Below, one piece after another: positions 61,691-64,000 of a stretch of DNA of 64,000 bases. This DNA comes from Nematostella vectensis (Eukaryota; Cnidaria; Anthozoa; Actiniaria; Edwardsiidae). The notes under the pieces were generated by a model, which had not been told where the DNA came from, ran no database searches, and saw nothing but the letters and a program-made list of their open reading frames with translations. The stretch covers positions 1,054,001 through 1,118,000 of the forward strand of contig NC_064047.1 of NCBI RefSeq assembly GCF_932526225.1, given 5' to 3'. Made by a program: the position numbers and the translations under genes. Position 1 is the first letter of the stretch; each line of letters starts with the position of its first letter.

Positions 61691-62332
61691 TACAAACAGT
61701 ATTGGTAACACTGTGATTTATTTCCAGGGAGGTACTTAGCTATGTATGGATGCAGGGTGCTGACAAAGCCCAAAATCTGAGCAGGGGTCAAAACGTTTTT
61801 CACCACTGGTGAAAACCACTGGTGACAACCACTTGTAAAAACCACTCGTGACAACCACTGGTGACAACCACTCGTGACAACCACTCGTGACAACCACTCG
61901 TGACAACCACTCACGACAACCACTCGTGACAAACACTCGTGACAAAACCTCTCGTGTGACGGCTACTATTTGAAGACCGTTCGTGACAATCGCTTATTAA
62001 AACAAACGTAAAATTTAACTCATTACTTTAGCACTATAAAAAATAGCGTAATTATTAATTTGCTTCATTGTTTAACAATTATAAGTTTGTTGTCGGCATT
62101 TATCAGCAGCTTAAACTTTTCGAAGCAGGAAAGAAATGTCATACCATAACATGAAAAGTATCTGTGTAATTAAATCCTTAGATCAAATCCTTATACGCAA
62201 CTTCGTGTTCAATTCTATATTATGAGAAACATGAAAGTAATAATAAGTTTAATTCAACCTCTCGAAGTATATACTAGATTACAGGTGAGTCAGAGATACA
62301 AGTAAGCACTACAACAAAGTACAATTAATTTA
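61691..62332. other. PPIL6 intron 6 sequence, no exon seen
   Basis: Holds a 13-bp minisatellite (61800-61955) and AT-rich DNA. I looked for the next PPIL6 exon, expected to begin with the residues after the QGG motif, and did not find it here or before 64000. Confidence 0.5.
61800..61955. repeat. 13-bp minisatellite
   Basis: About eleven imperfect units of CACTCGTGACAAC (variants CACTGGTGACAAC, CACTTGTAAAAAC), preceded by a weaker CACTGGTGAAAAC pair. Confidence 0.92.
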
Positions 62333-64000
62333 AATGTATCAGCATATTTAACAGTAACGAACTCGTTGAAACGACTCGTATTAGTAGGCCTCTGATACGA
62401 TGTAGATTTAGACCTGAGGTTATACCCTGAATCATGTGTAATGCGACGCCCTTTAATGATAGGAAAAAGAGGATTCTGTGGTTTGATTCTGGAAACGAAC
62501 CGCCGGCATGCAATATTTCTTCGCTCGTGCAACGTTGGAAGGTTTGCAAGCGTGAGTGAACCCTCATAACTACGACCTGGGAAAGTAAATGTTCATTTCA
62601 TACTATTTCATTCCTGTTACCTAAGTCACTTGGTAACGAGGTTTGAGACCTCGAGGGGTAATAAAAAATACTTTAAAAAAGAAATGTTTTTTTTTTTGTA
62701 AACTAAAACTCGCTGCGGGTTAAAACTCCACGGGTTTCTTTGTTATTCCGTTTAGTATCGCGGTGTTATTTACATACATTTAGGGCGCATGTCAGGGAAT
62801 GCGGCGCTTATTCATTCATACTAAGATATGGTGAGGGGTAAAAATTTATTTATAATGAGGCTGTCAATACATACTACATTGTATTGACCTTTCATCTGTA
62901 TAAGTTTTGTTTGATTGGAAATTAGTGCGATCTCAATTTAATTAACGTGGATGAAAGATCTTACCAAGACCTTTCATCAGTATGAGTTTGGTTTGATTCG
63001 GATTAATTGCTATTGAATAAGAGCCATTTGTCACGATTGGTATTCTGTTAATTTCTTCCTGGAAATTGGTGCGATCTCAATCTAATTAACGTGGATGAAA
63101 GATCTTACTAAGACCCTTCATCTGTATGAATTTGGTTTGATTCGGATCAATTGCTATCGAATTAAAGCCAATTGTCACGAGTGGTATTCTGTTAATTTCT
63201 TCCAGGAAAATAAAGCGATCTCAATGTAATTAACGTGGATGAAAGATCTTCCGAAGACCGGGATTAGGGCAAATCAGTGACCCATACTTTTCGAGCACGG
63301 CGCCCAAAATTTGAAAAATATGTAAATATATTATAAGTATTTATAAGGTTAACGTCTAATCTTGTTACTGGAAAAATATCAAAAGTGTTCTATTCTAAGT
63401 GTTCTATGAAGTTATGGTGGTAAATGCAAAAAACCGTCCGTAATTGGGGCAATACACTGTAGTATGTATTGACAGCCTCATTATAAATAAATTTTCACCT
63501 CTCACCATATCTTAGTATGAATGAATAAGCGCCGCATTCCCTGACAGGCGCCCTAAATGTATGTAAATAACACCGCGATACTAAACAGAATACCAAAGAA
63601 ACCCGTGGAGTTTTAACCCGCAGCGAGTTTTAGTTTACAAAAAAAAAACATTACTTTTTTAAAGTATTTTTATTACCCCTCGAGGTCTCAAACCTCGTTA
63701 CCAAGTGACTTAGGTAACAGGAATGAAATAGTATGAAGTGAACATTTACTTTCCCAGGTCGTAGTTATGAGGGTTCACTCACGCTTGCAAACCTTCCAAC
63801 GTTGCACGAGCGAAGAAATATTGCATGCCGGCGGTTCGTTTCCAGAATCAAACCACAGAATCCTCTTTTTCCTATCATTAAAGGGCGTCGCATTACACAT
63901 GATTCAGGGTAACCTCAGGTCTAAATCTACATCGTATCAGAGGCCTACTAATACGAGTCGTTTCAACGAGTTCGTTACTGTTAAATATGCTGATTACATT
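62333..64000. mobile_element. Large inverted-repeat element, cut by window edge
   Basis: Bases 62333-62878 recur as reverse complement at 63468-64000 with few differences (for example a 2-bp deletion near 63910), separated by a 589-bp spacer. The right arm continues past the window. The arms carry an open frame reading HDSGYNLRSKSTSYQRPTNT then FNEFVTVKYAD toward each outer end; a YNLRSK-like tail occurs in some retroelement integrases, which is only a hint. The spacer has 144-bp direct repeats. A foldback transposon or an inverted duplication of a transposon segment are both possible. Confidence 0.85.
62927..63290 (+). repeat. 144-bp direct repeats in the spacer of the inverted repeat
   Basis: GCGATCTCAAT occurs at 62927, 63071 and 63215, exactly 144 bp apart, each followed by TTAACGTGGATGAAAGATCTT. 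Two full units and a partial third are present. Confidence 0.92.

Noticed and set aside
61730..61790. Possible PPIL6 exon after TTTATTTCCAG at 61727
   Set aside because: The following bases do not encode the residues expected after the QGG motif, and stops appear quickly.
61690..61945. Minus-strand frames rich in SRVV and SGCH
   Set aside because: They are translations of the 13-bp minisatellite.
1..64000. tRNA, rRNA and bacterial-type operon signals
   Set aside because: No segment read by eye shows a tRNA cloverleaf with a T-arm consensus, and none resembles rRNA; gene structure is that of an animal.

Overview
The window looks like nuclear DNA of an early-branching animal, most likely an anthozoan cnidarian (sea anemone or coral type). 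Its genes are split by compact GT-AG introns of about 70 bp to 2.3 kb, their products resemble vertebrate orthologues closely, non-coding DNA is AT-rich, and small inverted-repeat elements are frequent. The species is an inference; no sequence here names it.

Five genes can be assembled exon by exon. At the left edge is the last exon of a TRAPPC10-like vesicle-tethering subunit (+). Right of the satellite lie MBTPS2, the site-2 intramembrane protease (+, 9 exons, 484 aa, complete); RSPH3, a radial-spoke protein of motile cilia (-, 7 exons, 403 aa, complete); a CLIC-family protein (+, 2 exons, 253 aa, complete); and the 5' two-thirds of PPIL6, a cyclophilin-like protein (+, 6 exons, running out of the window). 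MBTPS2 and RSPH3 converge tail to tail; RSPH3 and CLIC diverge from a 587-bp shared upstream region. An isolated cysteine-containing exon-like ORF lies at 2457-2883 (-).

Layout: 1-528 TRAPPC10 exon; 529-10904 mostly gene-free DNA with local duplications and small elements; 10905-11100 a 21-bp minisatellite; 11117-36808 one 25.7-kb satellite array of 45/46-bp monomers with nested higher-order repeats; 36809-38781 gene-free with a foldback element and a hammerhead-like hairpin; 38782-51208 the MBTPS2, RSPH3 and CLIC cluster; 51209-54331 gene-free with transposon relics and a long ATTTT microsatellite; 54332-61690 PPIL6, carrying two large intronic minisatellites; 62333-64000 a large inverted repeat cut by the window edge.

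The two most notable structures are the satellite, whose blocks A (67 monomers), B (44 monomers) and L (3 monomers) fit exact 45/46-bp arithmetic over 25 kb, and a 73-bp x 21 tandem repeat at 60157-61690 in which every unit carries the last coding bases of a PPIL6 exon plus its splice donor. Short open frames inside all the repeats are by-products of repeat length and are not genes.
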